From the NCBI GenBank assembly GCA_035318925.1, contig DATHDS010000027.1:1-64000 (forward strand): DNA of 64,000 nucleotides. Reading direction: 5' to 3'. The stretch's first letter is position 1; every line of letters starts with the position of its first letter. A program made the position numbers and the translations under genes. This DNA is from VAXT01 sp035318925 (GTDB lineage Bacteria; Actinomycetota; Thermoleophilia; Gaiellales; Gaiellaceae). Positions 25,587 through 34,375 of the stretch are shown here, one piece after another. Below the pieces are notes generated by a model that saw nothing but the letters and a program-made list of their open reading frames with translations, was not told the DNA's origin and did not search any database.

Positions 25587-26821
25587 GCGGTCAGCTCCCG
25601 GGCCAGGCGGCGGAAGGCATCGCCGCGCTCCTCGAAGTCGCGGAACTGGTCGTAGCTCGCGGCGGCCGGAGCGAGCAGGACGACGTCGCCGGGGCTCGCG
25701 TTGCGCGCCGCCGAGCGGACCGCGGTCTCGAGGTCTCCGCTCAGCTCGTGGTCGACGCCCGCCAGCTCGAGCGCGGTCGCCAGGTCGCTTGCGGTCTCTC
25801 CGATCAGGTACGCGCGCCGCGCCCTGCCCACGAGGTCGAGGGCAAGGTCGGTGTAGCTCTCGCCCTTGCCGCGGCCGCCGAGGATGACCTGCAGCGGCGC
25901 GTCGAACGCGGCCACGGCCCGCCTCGCGGCAGCGGTGTTCGTTGCCTTCGAGTCGTTCACGTAGCGCACGCCGCCCGCCTCGGCGACCGGCTCCAGCCGG
26001 TGGGCGACGCCCGGGAAGGTCCCGAGCGCCTCCGCGATCTGCACGTCGCCGGCCCCGAGCGTCCGGGCCGCCGCAGTCGCCGCCGCGGCGTTCTCGCGAT
26101 TGTGCGCGCCGGGAATCCTCGGCTCCGCCGGCAGCGGATCGTTGGGCTCGAACTCGACCCTCCGCCCGCGGCCCGGAACGTCGTCGAAGCCGCGCGGCAC
26201 GACCGCGGTGTCGCCCTCGCCCTGGTTCTCGAAGATGCGGAGCTTCGCGTCGCGGTAGGCGTCGAGCGAACCGTGCCGGTCGAGATGGTCGGGCTCGAGA
26301 TTGAGCAGGACGGCGACCCGCGGCCGAAACTCGTGGACGTCTTCGAGCTGGAAGCTGGAGACCTCGCAGACGACGAGTTGATCGGGCTCCACGTGTCCGT
26401 CGAGGTCGGTCAGCGCGCGCCCGACGTTGCCGGCGACCGGCGCGCCGAGCATCACGCCGAGCAACTCGCTCGTCGTCGTCTTGCCGTTCGTCCCGGTGAC
26501 CCCGAGAATCGGGTTCGGAAGCAGCCGCGAGCCCAGCTCGACCTCGCTCCAGACGGGAATGCCGCGGGCGCGCGCGGCGACGACGAGCGGCGCCTCGCCG
26601 GGCACTCCTGGGCTCTTGATCACAGTCTCGACGGCATCGAGCAATCGCTCCTCCTCGGTCCCGAGATGGAGTTCGACACCGGCCTCGCGAAGCCTGCCCA
26701 GATCCAGCTCCTGCGAGGCATCGACGCCGATCACCTCGGTCCCACGACGGCGCAGCGCGAGCGCCGCCGCCTGCCCGGACCGCGCCAGCCCTAGAACAAG
26801 AACACGTTTTGGAAGCGCCAC
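25583..26821 (-). CDS. murD: UDP-N-acetylmuramoylalanine--D-glutamate ligase
   Basis: Adds D-Glu to the stem peptide. 412 residues from the GTG at 26821, which begins ALPKRVLVLGLARSG. A TTG at 26836 is in frame but lies inside the palindrome. P-loop GVTGTNGKTTTSELL, HLDRHG, and KATNTAAA with the DNDSKAT-like VNDSKATN motif. Just upstream is the 25-base palindrome 26828-26852, so translation initiation sits next to a potential hairpin. No Shine-Dalgarno is seen. Confidence 0.94.
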   Translation of the reverse strand: MALPKRVLVLGLARSGQAAALALRRRGTEVIGVDASQELDLGRLREAGVELHLGTEEERLLDAVETVIKSPGVPGEAPLVVAARARGIPVWSEVELGSRLLPNPILGVTGTNGKTTTSELLGVMLGAPVAGNVGRALTDLDGHVEPDQLVVCEVSSFQLEDVHEFRPRVAVLLNLEPDHLDRHGSLDAYRDAKLRIFENQGEGDTAVVPRGFDDVPGRGRRVEFEPNDPLPAEPRIPGAHNRENAAAATAAARTLGAGDVQIAEALGTFPGVAHRLEPVAEAGGVRYVNDSKATNTAAARRAVAAFDAPLQVILGGRGKGESYTDLALDLVGRARRAYLIGETASDLATALELAGVDHELSGDLETAVRSAARNASPGDVVLLAPAAASYDQFRDFEERGDAFRRLARELTA

Positions 26822-26827
26822 ATCAGA

Positions 26828-26852
26828 ACTTTGCAACAGACTGTTGCAAAGT
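26828..26852. repeat. 25-bp perfect palindrome (copy 1), between mraY and murD
   Basis: ACTTTGCAACAG, centre A, CTGTTGCAAAGT. It lies 6 bases upstream of the murD GTG and 14 bases after the mraY stop. AT-richer than its surroundings. Other copies: 34869-34897 and 61564-61592. Confidence 0.85.
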
Positions 26853-26866
26853 CCTCTGGCGCCGGG

Positions 26867-27886
26867 TCATCTGAGCGCTCTAAAGTCGAGGTAATAGCGG
26901 TAGTAGAGGGCGAACGCTGCGGCGCACATGATCGCTGCCAGGATCCAGAAGCGGACCATGATCTTCGTCTCCGACCAGGCTTTCATCGCGAAGTGGTGGT
27001 GGATCGGGGCCATCAGGAACAGGCGCCTGCCCGAGTAGCGGAACGAGAAGACCTGCAGGATCACCGACAGCGCCTCGACGACGAAGATCCCACCGATCAG
27101 CAGGAGCAGCAGCTCGGTCTTCGTCATCACCGCGAAGGCGCCGATCGCACCGCCGATCGCCATCGAGCCGGTGTCGCCCATGAAGACCTCGGCGGGAAAC
27201 GCGTTGTACCAGAGGAAGCCGATCGCGCCGCCCGTGATCGCCGCGCCGAGGATCGCGAGGTCGAGGGCGGACGCGTCGCGGAGCTCGGTCGAGGGCGCCG
27301 AGCGGATCCAGGTGACGACGTTCATCGCCGTCAACGTGATCAACGCGATCATCCCAACGCCCACCGCGAGCCCGTCGATGCCGTCGGTCAGGTTCGCGCC
27401 GTTCGCCGAGCCCGCGATGATCAGAAAGAGCAGCACGTAAAAGCCGTAGGAGAGCCCGATCCGCCAGTCGAGCACCGGCGCGTAGATGTCCCTCGACAGG
27501 CCGAGGTCGTGCGCCGACCAGCCGACGCCGGCGGTGATCCCCGCGAGCAGCAGGAGCTTCCAGCGGCCGTTGAGGCCGAGCGAGCGTCGGTGCCGGACCT
27601 TGAACCAGTCGTCGATGAACCCGATCGCCCCGCAGCCGAGCGTGACGAAGAAGACCGTCAGCCCGGCCTGCGTGTAGTGGCTGAGCGCGAGGAACGGGAT
27701 GATCATCGAGATGACGATCAGCAGGCCGCCCATCGTCGGCGTGCCCTGCTTGATGTGATGGTCCGCCGGCCCTTCCTCGCGGATATGCTGGCCGAACTCC
27801 TTTCGGCGCATGAAGTCGATGAACTTCGGCCCGGCGAGGATCGAGATTGCCATCGCGAAGATGCCGGCGGCGAGGACTCGTTCCAC
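26867..27886 (-). CDS. mraY: Phospho-N-acetylmuramoyl-pentapeptide-transferase
   Basis: Makes lipid I from UDP-MurNAc-pentapeptide and undecaprenyl phosphate. 339 residues, ten transmembrane helices. GTPTMGG (53-59), FIDDWFK (about 88-94, Mg-binding Asp pair), NLTDGIDGLA and the C-terminal MAPIHHHF loop are family signatures. GTG start shares one base with the murF TAG stop. Upstream open frame is out-of-frame murF. Confidence 0.95.
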   Translation of the reverse strand: MERVLAAGIFAMAISILAGPKFIDFMRRKEFGQHIREEGPADHHIKQGTPTMGGLLIVISMIIPFLALSHYTQAGLTVFFVTLGCGAIGFIDDWFKVRHRRSLGLNGRWKLLLLAGITAGVGWSAHDLGLSRDIYAPVLDWRIGLSYGFYVLLFLIIAGSANGANLTDGIDGLAVGVGMIALITLTAMNVVTWIRSAPSTELRDASALDLAILGAAITGGAIGFLWYNAFPAEVFMGDTGSMAIGGAIGAFAVMTKTELLLLLIGGIFVVEALSVILQVFSFRYSGRRLFLMAPIHHHFAMKAWSETKIMVRFWILAAIMCAAAFALYYRYYLDFRALR

Positions 27887-29181
27887 TACGCGGGGACCCC
27901 CGTGAGGGCTTCCGCGACGATCTCGAGACCGACCGCGCGCGAGCCCTTGACGAGGACGACGTCGCCAGGCCGCACCAGCTCCTTGGCGGCGACGATCGCG
28001 TCCTCCGCGTTCGCTGCCCACTTCTTGATCGGCACTGGGCCCACGAGATACTCGCGGGCGAGCTCGCCGACGGCCAGAAGCGCGTCGAGCCCGGCCACCG
28101 CTTGCGAGCTCGAGCTCACGAGTGAGTGGTGGGCGGGTCCCTCCGGGCCGAGCTCGGCCATGTCGCCCAGGATCGCAACGCGACGCCGGTCGCCCGCGCG
28201 CTCGGAAAGGTGGGCCAGAGCGGCAATCATCGAGTCGGGGTTTGCGTTGTACGAGTCGTTGATCAACAGTCCGCCGCCCGGCAGCTCGGTCTCCTCTCCG
28301 CGCCAACGCGAGAGAGTCACCTCGCCGGCACCCGCCTGAGCCTTGTCGAGTGGAAGACCCAGCGCGATGTAGGCGTACAGAGCGACGAGAGCATTCTGCG
28401 CCTGGTAGCGAGCGGTGAATGGAAACTCCAGGTCGATCTCGCCGTCACCGAGCGCAAATCCGACGCGGGCCCCTTGATCGACGAGCTCGAACGACGTCAC
28501 CTCGTCCGGGTCGAAGCGCCGGATCTGAATGTCGTCTCGCCTCAGGAACGGCTCCAGCAGCGGCTCGTCCGGGACGACCGCGACGCCGCCCTCCGGCAGG
28601 GACGCAACAACCTCCGCCTTCGCTTCCGCCACCCGCTCGACCGTGCCGAGGAGCTCGAGGTGCACCGGGCCGATGCTCGTGATTACGCCGACGTCGGGGC
28701 GCGCGATCGCGCACAGCTCGGCGATCTGGCCGAGCCCGCGCATGCCCATCTCGCAGACGACGACCTCCGTGTCGGGCTCGATGCGCGTCAGCGTCAGCGG
28801 GAGCCCAATCTCGTTGTTGTGCCCTTCCTCGGCGGCGACGGTGCGCGCGTGCGGGCGGCAGAGCGCCGCCAGGATGTCCTTCGTCGAGGTCTTGCCCGTC
28901 GAGCCCGTGATGCCGACGACCCGCGCCGAGCTGCGGGCGCGCACCGCGCTGCCGAGCGCGGCCAGCTCCGCGAATGCATCTTCGGGGACGAGCGTCGCCG
29001 CGGCGCCGCGCGCGAAGGCGTGACGGCAGAAGTCCTCGCCACCGCCGACCGCGAAGAAGAGGTCGCCCTCCTCGATGCGTCGCGAGTCGATCTGAACCCC
29101 GGTCACTTCGTCCGCCCACGGCGCGGCGTCGAGCCTGCCGGGACCGAGCGCGCCGACCTCCTCGAGCGCGAGCGGAATCAC
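27886..29181 (-). CDS. murF: UDP-MurNAc-tripeptide--D-Ala-D-Ala ligase
   Basis: Adds D-Ala-D-Ala to complete the pentapeptide. 431 residues. GITGSTGKTSTKDIL P-loop (about 91-105), HNNEIGLPLTL (120-130), NDSYNANPDSM (the MurF-specific motif). The GTG start overlaps the murE stop by four bases (GTGA). Confidence 0.95.
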   Translation of the reverse strand: MIPLALEEVGALGPGRLDAAPWADEVTGVQIDSRRIEEGDLFFAVGGGEDFCRHAFARGAAATLVPEDAFAELAALGSAVRARSSARVVGITGSTGKTSTKDILAALCRPHARTVAAEEGHNNEIGLPLTLTRIEPDTEVVVCEMGMRGLGQIAELCAIARPDVGVITSIGPVHLELLGTVERVAEAKAEVVASLPEGGVAVVPDEPLLEPFLRRDDIQIRRFDPDEVTSFELVDQGARVGFALGDGEIDLEFPFTARYQAQNALVALYAYIALGLPLDKAQAGAGEVTLSRWRGEETELPGGGLLINDSYNANPDSMIAALAHLSERAGDRRRVAILGDMAELGPEGPAHHSLVSSSSQAVAGLDALLAVGELAREYLVGPVPIKKWAANAEDAIVAAKELVRPGDVVLVKGSRAVGLEIVAEALTGVPA

Positions 29182-30575
29182 GGCGTGGCCGCCCCGAGCC
29201 TCCTCAGGGCTTCGCGTGCGACTTCGCGGTCATCGAAGGGAACCGTTCGGTCACGGAACTCCTGTCCCTGCTCGTGGCCCTTGCCCGCGATCAGCACGAC
29301 GTCGCCTGCTGCCGCGGTCTCGATCGCCTGAGCGATCGCTTGACGCCGGTCGGGGACGATCTCAAGCTCACCGTCCGTGCCCGCGACGATCTCGTCGATG
29401 ATCGCGCGCGGGTCCTCGCTGCGCGGGTTGTCCGACGTGACGATCGCGATGTCGGCGCGGTCGCTTGCGATTCGGCCCATCATCGGCCGCTTCTCGCGGT
29501 CGCGGTCGCCACCGCAGCCGAAGACGCAGATGACGCGCCCGGTATCGAGCTCGCGCGCCGTCGTGAGCACGTTCTCCAGCGAGTCGGGCGTGTGCGCATA
29601 GTCGACGACGACCGTGAACGGCTGACCCTCGTCGACCGTCTCGAAGCGACCCGGAACGCCGCCGAGGGCCTCGAGCCCGCGGGCGATCGCGTCGGCCTCG
29701 ATGCCGAGGAGCTGGGCGCTCGCCAACGCCGCGAGCGCGTTCTCGACGTTGAAACGGCCCTTGAGCTTGAGATCGATGCCGTCCAGGGCTTCCGGACGAA
29801 GCGCGGCGTCCTCGGCGAAGCCGTAGGTGAGCGCGTCCGAGCGCTCCTCGGCCAGGCGACGGCCCCAGGGGTCCCCGACGTTGATCGCGGCCGGCGGCCG
29901 GTGCTCGAGGAAAAGGCGGCGCTTCGCCTCGAAATAGGCGTCCATCGTCCCGTGCAGGTCGAGGTGATCCTGGGTCAGGTTCGTGAAGGCGAGCGACGCG
30001 AAGCGGATGCCCTCCAGGCGCCCGAGCGCGGAGCCGTGCGAGGTCGCCTCCAGCGCGCAGCTCCGGTCGCCCGCGTCGAGCATCTCCCGAAACGAGCGCT
30101 GGAGGTCGATCGCCTCGGGCGTCGTGCGCACCGCCGGACGCCGCTCGCCGCCGATCCGGGACTCGATCGTGCCGATCAGGCCCGGCTTCCACCCGGCCTC
30201 CTCGAGGATCGAGTGGAGCAGGAACGCGGTCGTCGTCTTCCCGTTCGTCCCGGTGATGCCCGCGATCTTCAGCTCATCCGTGGGGTGCCCGAAGAACTCC
30301 ACGGCCGCGGCGGCCATCGCTTCTCTCGCGTCGGCAACAACGAGCTGCGGCACGCGCGACGCGACCGGCCGCTCGACGACGAGGGCCGCCGCACCCGACT
30401 CGATCGCGCGCTCGGCGAGGTCGTGCCCGTCAAAACGTGATCCGGGCACGCAGAAAAAGAGCGCACCCAGCCCGACGGCACGGGTGTCATAGGCGAGATC
30501 GGCGATCTCGACCTCCGTGGTGTCCCCGACAACCTGGGTCGGGGAAAGGGTTTCTGCGATGCGTGCAAGCTCCAC
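29178..30575 (-). CDS. murE: UDP-MurNAc-dipeptide--meso-diaminopimelate ligase
   Basis: Adds the third residue of the stem peptide. 465 residues from the GTG at 30575, beginning VELARIAETLSP; the frame is open upstream but crosses the divergent lipoprotein promoter. P-loop GITGTNGKTTTAFLLH, TTPEAIDL, EATSHG, and TSDNPRSEDP. The DNPR motif marks meso-diaminopimelate specificity. It heads the murE-to-ftsQ part of the cluster and is separated from ftsI by an oppositely oriented lipoprotein gene, so it probably has its own promoter. Confidence 0.95.
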   Translation of the reverse strand: MELARIAETLSPTQVVGDTTEVEIADLAYDTRAVGLGALFFCVPGSRFDGHDLAERAIESGAAALVVERPVASRVPQLVVADAREAMAAAAVEFFGHPTDELKIAGITGTNGKTTTAFLLHSILEEAGWKPGLIGTIESRIGGERRPAVRTTPEAIDLQRSFREMLDAGDRSCALEATSHGSALGRLEGIRFASLAFTNLTQDHLDLHGTMDAYFEAKRRLFLEHRPPAAINVGDPWGRRLAEERSDALTYGFAEDAALRPEALDGIDLKLKGRFNVENALAALASAQLLGIEADAIARGLEALGGVPGRFETVDEGQPFTVVVDYAHTPDSLENVLTTARELDTGRVICVFGCGGDRDREKRPMMGRIASDRADIAIVTSDNPRSEDPRAIIDEIVAGTDGELEIVPDRRQAIAQAIETAAAGDVVLIAGKGHEQGQEFRDRTVPFDDREVAREALRRLGAATP

Positions 30576-30706
30576 TGGGGCGCCGCGAGGGTACCAATGT
30601 GCCCTGCTGCTACCCGGCTCAACCTCTGTCAGCCCGGCGCCGGGCTGAAAGCTCGGCGGCCGATCCACCGACGACGCGCCGTGTGACGAAACCTCCGCCT
30701 GCGCCG

Positions 30707-30712
30707 TATCGT
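30707..30712 (+). promoter_or_regulatory. -10 hexamer TATCGT before the lipoprotein gene
   Basis: Eight bases before the ATG at 30721; no Shine-Dalgarno. Confidence 0.4.
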
Positions 30713-30720
30713 TCGACAGG

Positions 30721-31182
30721 ATGAGGCGAACCGCCGTGTTTCTGGTCAGCTCGTGTTTTCTCCTGCCCGCTTGCAGTCTGCAGCAGCTATCGGGGTCGAA
30801 GGCCCAAAAAAAGGCCGTACAAGCTCCTCGCCTCCCGGCTCCCAAGGGCTACAGGGCAGAACTTCACCCGGGAATGTGGACCTTGGAGCGCGTCTCCCAG
30901 GAACGCACCGTTATCTGGATTCGGAGCGCGGAGAGCGGCTGTAACAGCTTCGACCACGCGAAGGTCATTGAGGTCAAGGGGGAACTACGCGTCAAGGCGG
31001 TCGATCGCGTTCTCATCCCGAAGCCTGGGTATGGATGCCTATTGCCTCTGAACGCGCGCCGACACCGCGTCCAATTGCCGCGTCCGCTCGCCGACGGCAA
31101 GATCTTCGGCGAGTGCGTGCCGGGAGACGAGACGCCCGAGAAGCGGATTTGCGCATTGCTGTTTACGGCCGCCGATCGATGA
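30721..31182 (+). CDS. Lipoprotein in reverse orientation inside the dcw cluster
   Basis: 153 residues. Signal MRRTAVFLVSSCFLLPAC with lipobox LPAC (Cys 18). The mature protein has Cys residues in SGCNSFD, YGCLLP, GECVPG and RICALL that could pair in disulfides. No domain recognised. It is transcribed against the flanking ftsI and murE genes and ends 25 bases before the ftsI stop. The uninterrupted ftsI-murE order found in most bacteria suggests it is an insertion. Codon use is like its neighbours. Confidence 0.7.
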   Translation: MRRTAVFLVSSCFLLPACSLQQLSGSKAQKKAVQAPRLPAPKGYRAELHPGMWTLERVSQERTVIWIRSAESGCNSFDHAKVIEVKGELRVKAVDRVLIPKPGYGCLLPLNARRHRVQLPRPLADGKIFGECVPGDETPEKRICALLFTAADR

Positions 31183-31207
31183 GCTGGAGACGAAGCCCGA
31201 GCGCCGC

Positions 31208-32890
31208 TCAGGGAAGCGAGGCCAGCGTCTCCGGGGCGTCGGGCGGGATTTCCAGGTATTGCAGGTCAAAGCCCGCAATCTGCTGGAACGCCGGAGCCGC
31301 AACGACGCCGCCCCAGATTGCCGCGGCGGGCTCGTCGATCGTGACGAGGATGACGAGGCGCGGATCCGTCGCGGGCACCATGCCGACGAACGAGGCGACG
31401 TACTTCGTGTTCGAGTAGCCGCCACTCGGGTCGGGCTTGGCCGCCGTCCCGGTCTTGCCGGCGACGGTGTAGCCCGGAAGCTGCGCCTCCTGGCCGGTGC
31501 CCTCGATGACGACGTCCTCCATCATCTTGCGCACCTGGCGCGCGACGCGGCGCGTGAGGATCCTCCGGGAGACGACGGTGGGCCGACCCTTCGAGCCGAT
31601 CCGATCGACGAGGTGCGGCTGGAGCCACAAGCCGTCGTTCGCGACCGTCCCGTACGCCGCAGCCATCTGCACCGGGGTGATCGCGATCCCGTGCCCGATC
31701 GGGAGGGTGCCGATCGTCGAGCCCGACCAGCGCGCGAGCGGTGGGACGATTCCCCGCGTCTCGCCGGGAAAGTCGATGCCCGTCTTGTGGCCGAACCCGA
31801 AGCGGCTGATCCATTCAGAGAGCCGCGCGGCGCCGAGCTTCTCGGCCAGCGTGATCGTGCCCACGTTCGACGAGTAGGAGAGGATCTGGTCGACCGTCAG
31901 CCGTTCGGTCCCGCGGGGATGCGCGTCCTTGATCACGCGGTCTGCGACGTGGATCTCGTACGGGAGCGTGAACGCGGTCCGCGGTGTGACGAGCCCCTCG
32001 GCCAGTACTGCGCTGACGGTCACGATCTTGAACGTCGAGCCCGGCTCGTACGTGTCGGTGACGGTCCGGTTGCGTTGCCAGTCCTTCGGCACGATTGGGA
32101 ACTGGTTCGCGTCGTAGCCGTGCTCGACCGCCATCGCCAGCACCCCGCCGGTGTGCGGGTCGAGCACGACCGCGGTGGCGGCCTTTGCGTGCCACTGGTC
32201 GATCGTCCTGCGCAGAACGGATTCCGCCTGAGCCTGGATCCTGTCGTCGATCGTGAGCGTGACGTTCTGGCCCTGGTGCGCTGCGGTCGAGTTGACGACG
32301 TCGATCGCCTGCCCCGACGGGTCCCGGATGACGGTCTCGCTGCCCGGCTTGCCCGAGAGCTTGTCTTCGAGCCCGAGCTCGAGCCCGGAGAGGCCGTGGT
32401 TGTCCGTGCCCGCGTAGCCGACGACCTGAGCCGCGACCTGCTTCAACGGATAGAACCGTTGCTCCTCGTTGACGAACCCCAGCCCGACGATGCCGGCCTT
32501 CTTGATGATCTTGACGCGCTTCGGATCGGCTTTCCGGGCGACGTACACGAAGCCGCGCGACCGGTCCGAGAGCTCCAGCTGCACCTGCTGCGGATCGAGC
32601 TTGAGGACGCGCGCGACGAGTGCTGCGGTCGCCTCCGGGTCGCGAATCTGGCGCGGGTTCGCGTAGACCGTCGTCGTCTGGCGACCGATCGCGAGCTGAA
32701 CGCCCGTGCGGTCGAAGATCGCGCCGCGGCCTCCTGGATCCACGATCGTCGCGCGGTGCTGGCCGGCGGCGAGGCGCTCGTAGTTGCCGGCCTGCACTCC
32801 CTGGATCCACGCCGCGCGCAGGAACATGGCTACGAAGGCGAAGGCGAAGACGGCGAGAACCAGGCGGATCCGCCTGTTCGCGAGCTTCAT
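31208..32890 (-). CDS. ftsI: FtsI/PBP3 septal transpeptidase
   Basis: Class B penicillin-binding protein that cross-links septal peptidoglycan with FtsW. 560 residues. One N-terminal membrane helix (8-27), a dimerisation domain, then the transpeptidase domain with STFK (285-288, nucleophile Ser 285), SSN (340-342) and KTGT (479-482). Start overlaps the ftsL stop by four bases. A natural target of beta-lactams. Confidence 0.96.
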   Translation of the reverse strand: MKLANRRIRLVLAVFAFAFVAMFLRAAWIQGVQAGNYERLAAGQHRATIVDPGGRGAIFDRTGVQLAIGRQTTTVYANPRQIRDPEATAALVARVLKLDPQQVQLELSDRSRGFVYVARKADPKRVKIIKKAGIVGLGFVNEEQRFYPLKQVAAQVVGYAGTDNHGLSGLELGLEDKLSGKPGSETVIRDPSGQAIDVVNSTAAHQGQNVTLTIDDRIQAQAESVLRRTIDQWHAKAATAVVLDPHTGGVLAMAVEHGYDANQFPIVPKDWQRNRTVTDTYEPGSTFKIVTVSAVLAEGLVTPRTAFTLPYEIHVADRVIKDAHPRGTERLTVDQILSYSSNVGTITLAEKLGAARLSEWISRFGFGHKTGIDFPGETRGIVPPLARWSGSTIGTLPIGHGIAITPVQMAAAYGTVANDGLWLQPHLVDRIGSKGRPTVVSRRILTRRVARQVRKMMEDVVIEGTGQEAQLPGYTVAGKTGTAAKPDPSGGYSNTKYVASFVGMVPATDPRLVILVTIDEPAAAIWGGVVAAPAFQQIAGFDLQYLEIPPDAPETLASLP

Positions 32891-33249
32891 TTGCGTAGGT
32901 CTAGATAGGTCGCTGTAGCGGGCGTGAGGCCGAGGCGGTTGCTCGCGAGGGCCGCAATACGCCCGGAGGCGGCTTTGGACGCGAGCTCAGAGCTCAACTG
33001 GGCGTTGTCCGCGCGGAGCTGCGAGCGCTCCTGGCCGACCTCGTCGAGGCGGACGTTCAGCCGCAGAACGGCGACGTTGAGCGCGACCACCCCGGCCAGC
33101 AGGAGCGCGATCCCGCCGATCCAGACGACGCCGCCGGCGACGCGGCGGCGCGGCGCGGTCTTCGGCGCAGCCCGCGGCTTGGGGCGCGCGCGCGGGCGGG
33201 CCGGCGCGGGCGCGGGATGAGCTCGTGCGGCGGCCGCAGCGCGAGGCAT
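32887..33249 (-). CDS. ftsL: FtsL-like division protein
   Basis: 120 residues. Ala/Pro/Arg-rich cytoplasmic N-terminus (1-37), one transmembrane helix (about 42-60), then a coiled-coil segment (LNVRLDEVGQERSQLRADN) ending in ASNRLGLTPAT, the usual FtsL/DivIC pattern. Positioned between rsmH and ftsI as ftsL is elsewhere. The ATG at 33249 has AAGGGG eight bases before it; that ribosome binding site is part of the arm of the 166-bp palindromic element. Confidence 0.82.
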   Translation of the reverse strand: MPRAAAAARAHPAPAPARPRARPKPRAAPKTAPRRRVAGGVVWIGGIALLLAGVVALNVAVLRLNVRLDEVGQERSQLRADNAQLSSELASKAASGRIAALASNRLGLTPATATYLDLRK

Positions 33250-33252
33250 GAC

Positions 33253-33418
33253 TAGTGCCCCTTCCAGTAATGCCGCCGAGCCTCTGGGTCGCGAGCACCA
33301 AGCCAGAGGCCGCACTCGACCGCGGGCAAGGCTCGCAGCCTTGACAAGGGCGAGGGTGGGCTCTGGCGCCGCGTGATCGCGGGCCAGAGGCCGGCATGTA
33401 CTGCTGGGAGGGGCACTA
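33253..33418. repeat. 166-bp interrupted palindromic element between rsmH and ftsL
   Basis: Terminal inverted repeats TAGTGCCCCTTCCAG / TAGTGCCCCTCCCAG (14 of 15 match) at 33253-33267 and 33404-33418. The arms share GCCTCTGG, GCCAGAG and CAAGGCT blocks. The centre hairpin is CAAGGCT / CGC / AGCCTTG (33327-33343). The right-hand TAG is the rsmH stop codon, and the left end supplies the ftsL ribosome binding site. Same length, TAG ends and AGGCT-CG(T)C-AGCCT centre as the element at 12698-12862, but different arm sequence. Confidence 0.8.
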
Positions 33419-34375
33419 CACCTTCTGCACAGCGCGCAGCCTGGCGGAGGCGGCGCGCGGGTTGTGGGTCAGCTCTTGCGAGCTCGGGCGGATCGCCTTC
33501 CGGTTCAGCCGCCGCAGCTCGGGCTCCTTGCCGCAGACGCAGACCGGGAAGTCTGGCGGGCAGACGCAGCCGCGCTCGAGCTTCTGGAAGAAGCGCTTCA
33601 CGATCCGGTCCTCGAGCGAGTGGAAGGCGATGACCGCCATGCGGCCGCCTGGGCGCAGCGTCTCGAAGGCGGCGGGCAGGGCTTCCTCGAGTTCGCCGAG
33701 CTCGTCGTTGACCGCGATGCGGAGAGCCTGGAAAACTCGCTTGGCCGGGTGACCCTCGCCGAAGCGCGCCGGAGCCGGAATCGCAGCGCGGATGATCTCG
33801 ACGAGCTCGCCGGTCCGCTCGATCAGCTCCTGCTTGCGGCGCCGTCCGATCGCACGGGCGATCTGCTTCGCATAGCGCTCCTCTCCGTACTTGCGAAAGA
33901 TCGTCACGAGCTCGCGCTCGTCCGCCTCGTTGACGAGCTCGGCCGCCGACAGGTCTGCCGTCGGGTCCATGCGCATGTCGAGCGGCGCGTCGACCGCATA
34001 CGAGAATCCGCGCTCGGGCCGGTCGATCTGCATGCTCGAGACCCCGAGGTCGAGCAGGATCTCGTCGGCACGGACGCCGTTCTCGGACAGCTGGTCGAGC
34101 ACGACCGAGGCCTCGCCGCGCAGGAAGCGCGACTGCACGCCCGCATGCCGCCGGAAGCCCTCGAAGTACGGCCGCACGGTCGGGTCGCGGTCGATCGCGA
34201 TGAAGCGGCCTTCGCCCTTCAGCTCGGCCGCGAGCACCGCCGCATGGCCACCGGCGCCGAACGTGGCGTCGACGACCGTGTGCCCGGGCTCGATCGCGAG
34301 GAGCTCTCGCACCTCCTCGGCGAGGACGGGAACGTGATCAGTCGAGTCGTTTCGTTGCAAGACGTTCGGCAACAT
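33416..34375 (-). CDS. rsmH: 16S rRNA (cytosine-1402-N4)-methyltransferase
   Basis: Methylates C1402 of 16S rRNA with SAM. 319 residues. HVPVLAEEV at the start, SAM site DATFGAGGHA (36-45), DLGVSSMQID, and C-terminal FHSLEDRIVKRFF and NPRAASARLRA are diagnostic. CVCPPDFPVCVCG has four Cys typical of the family's C-terminal part. The ATG at 34375 overlaps the mraZ end by 38 bases; a TTG at 34360 would shorten the overlap. Confidence 0.95.
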   Translation of the reverse strand: MLPNVLQRNDSTDHVPVLAEEVRELLAIEPGHTVVDATFGAGGHAAVLAAELKGEGRFIAIDRDPTVRPYFEGFRRHAGVQSRFLRGEASVVLDQLSENGVRADEILLDLGVSSMQIDRPERGFSYAVDAPLDMRMDPTADLSAAELVNEADERELVTIFRKYGEERYAKQIARAIGRRRKQELIERTGELVEIIRAAIPAPARFGEGHPAKRVFQALRIAVNDELGELEEALPAAFETLRPGGRMAVIAFHSLEDRIVKRFFQKLERGCVCPPDFPVCVCGKEPELRRLNRKAIRPSSQELTHNPRAASARLRAVQKV

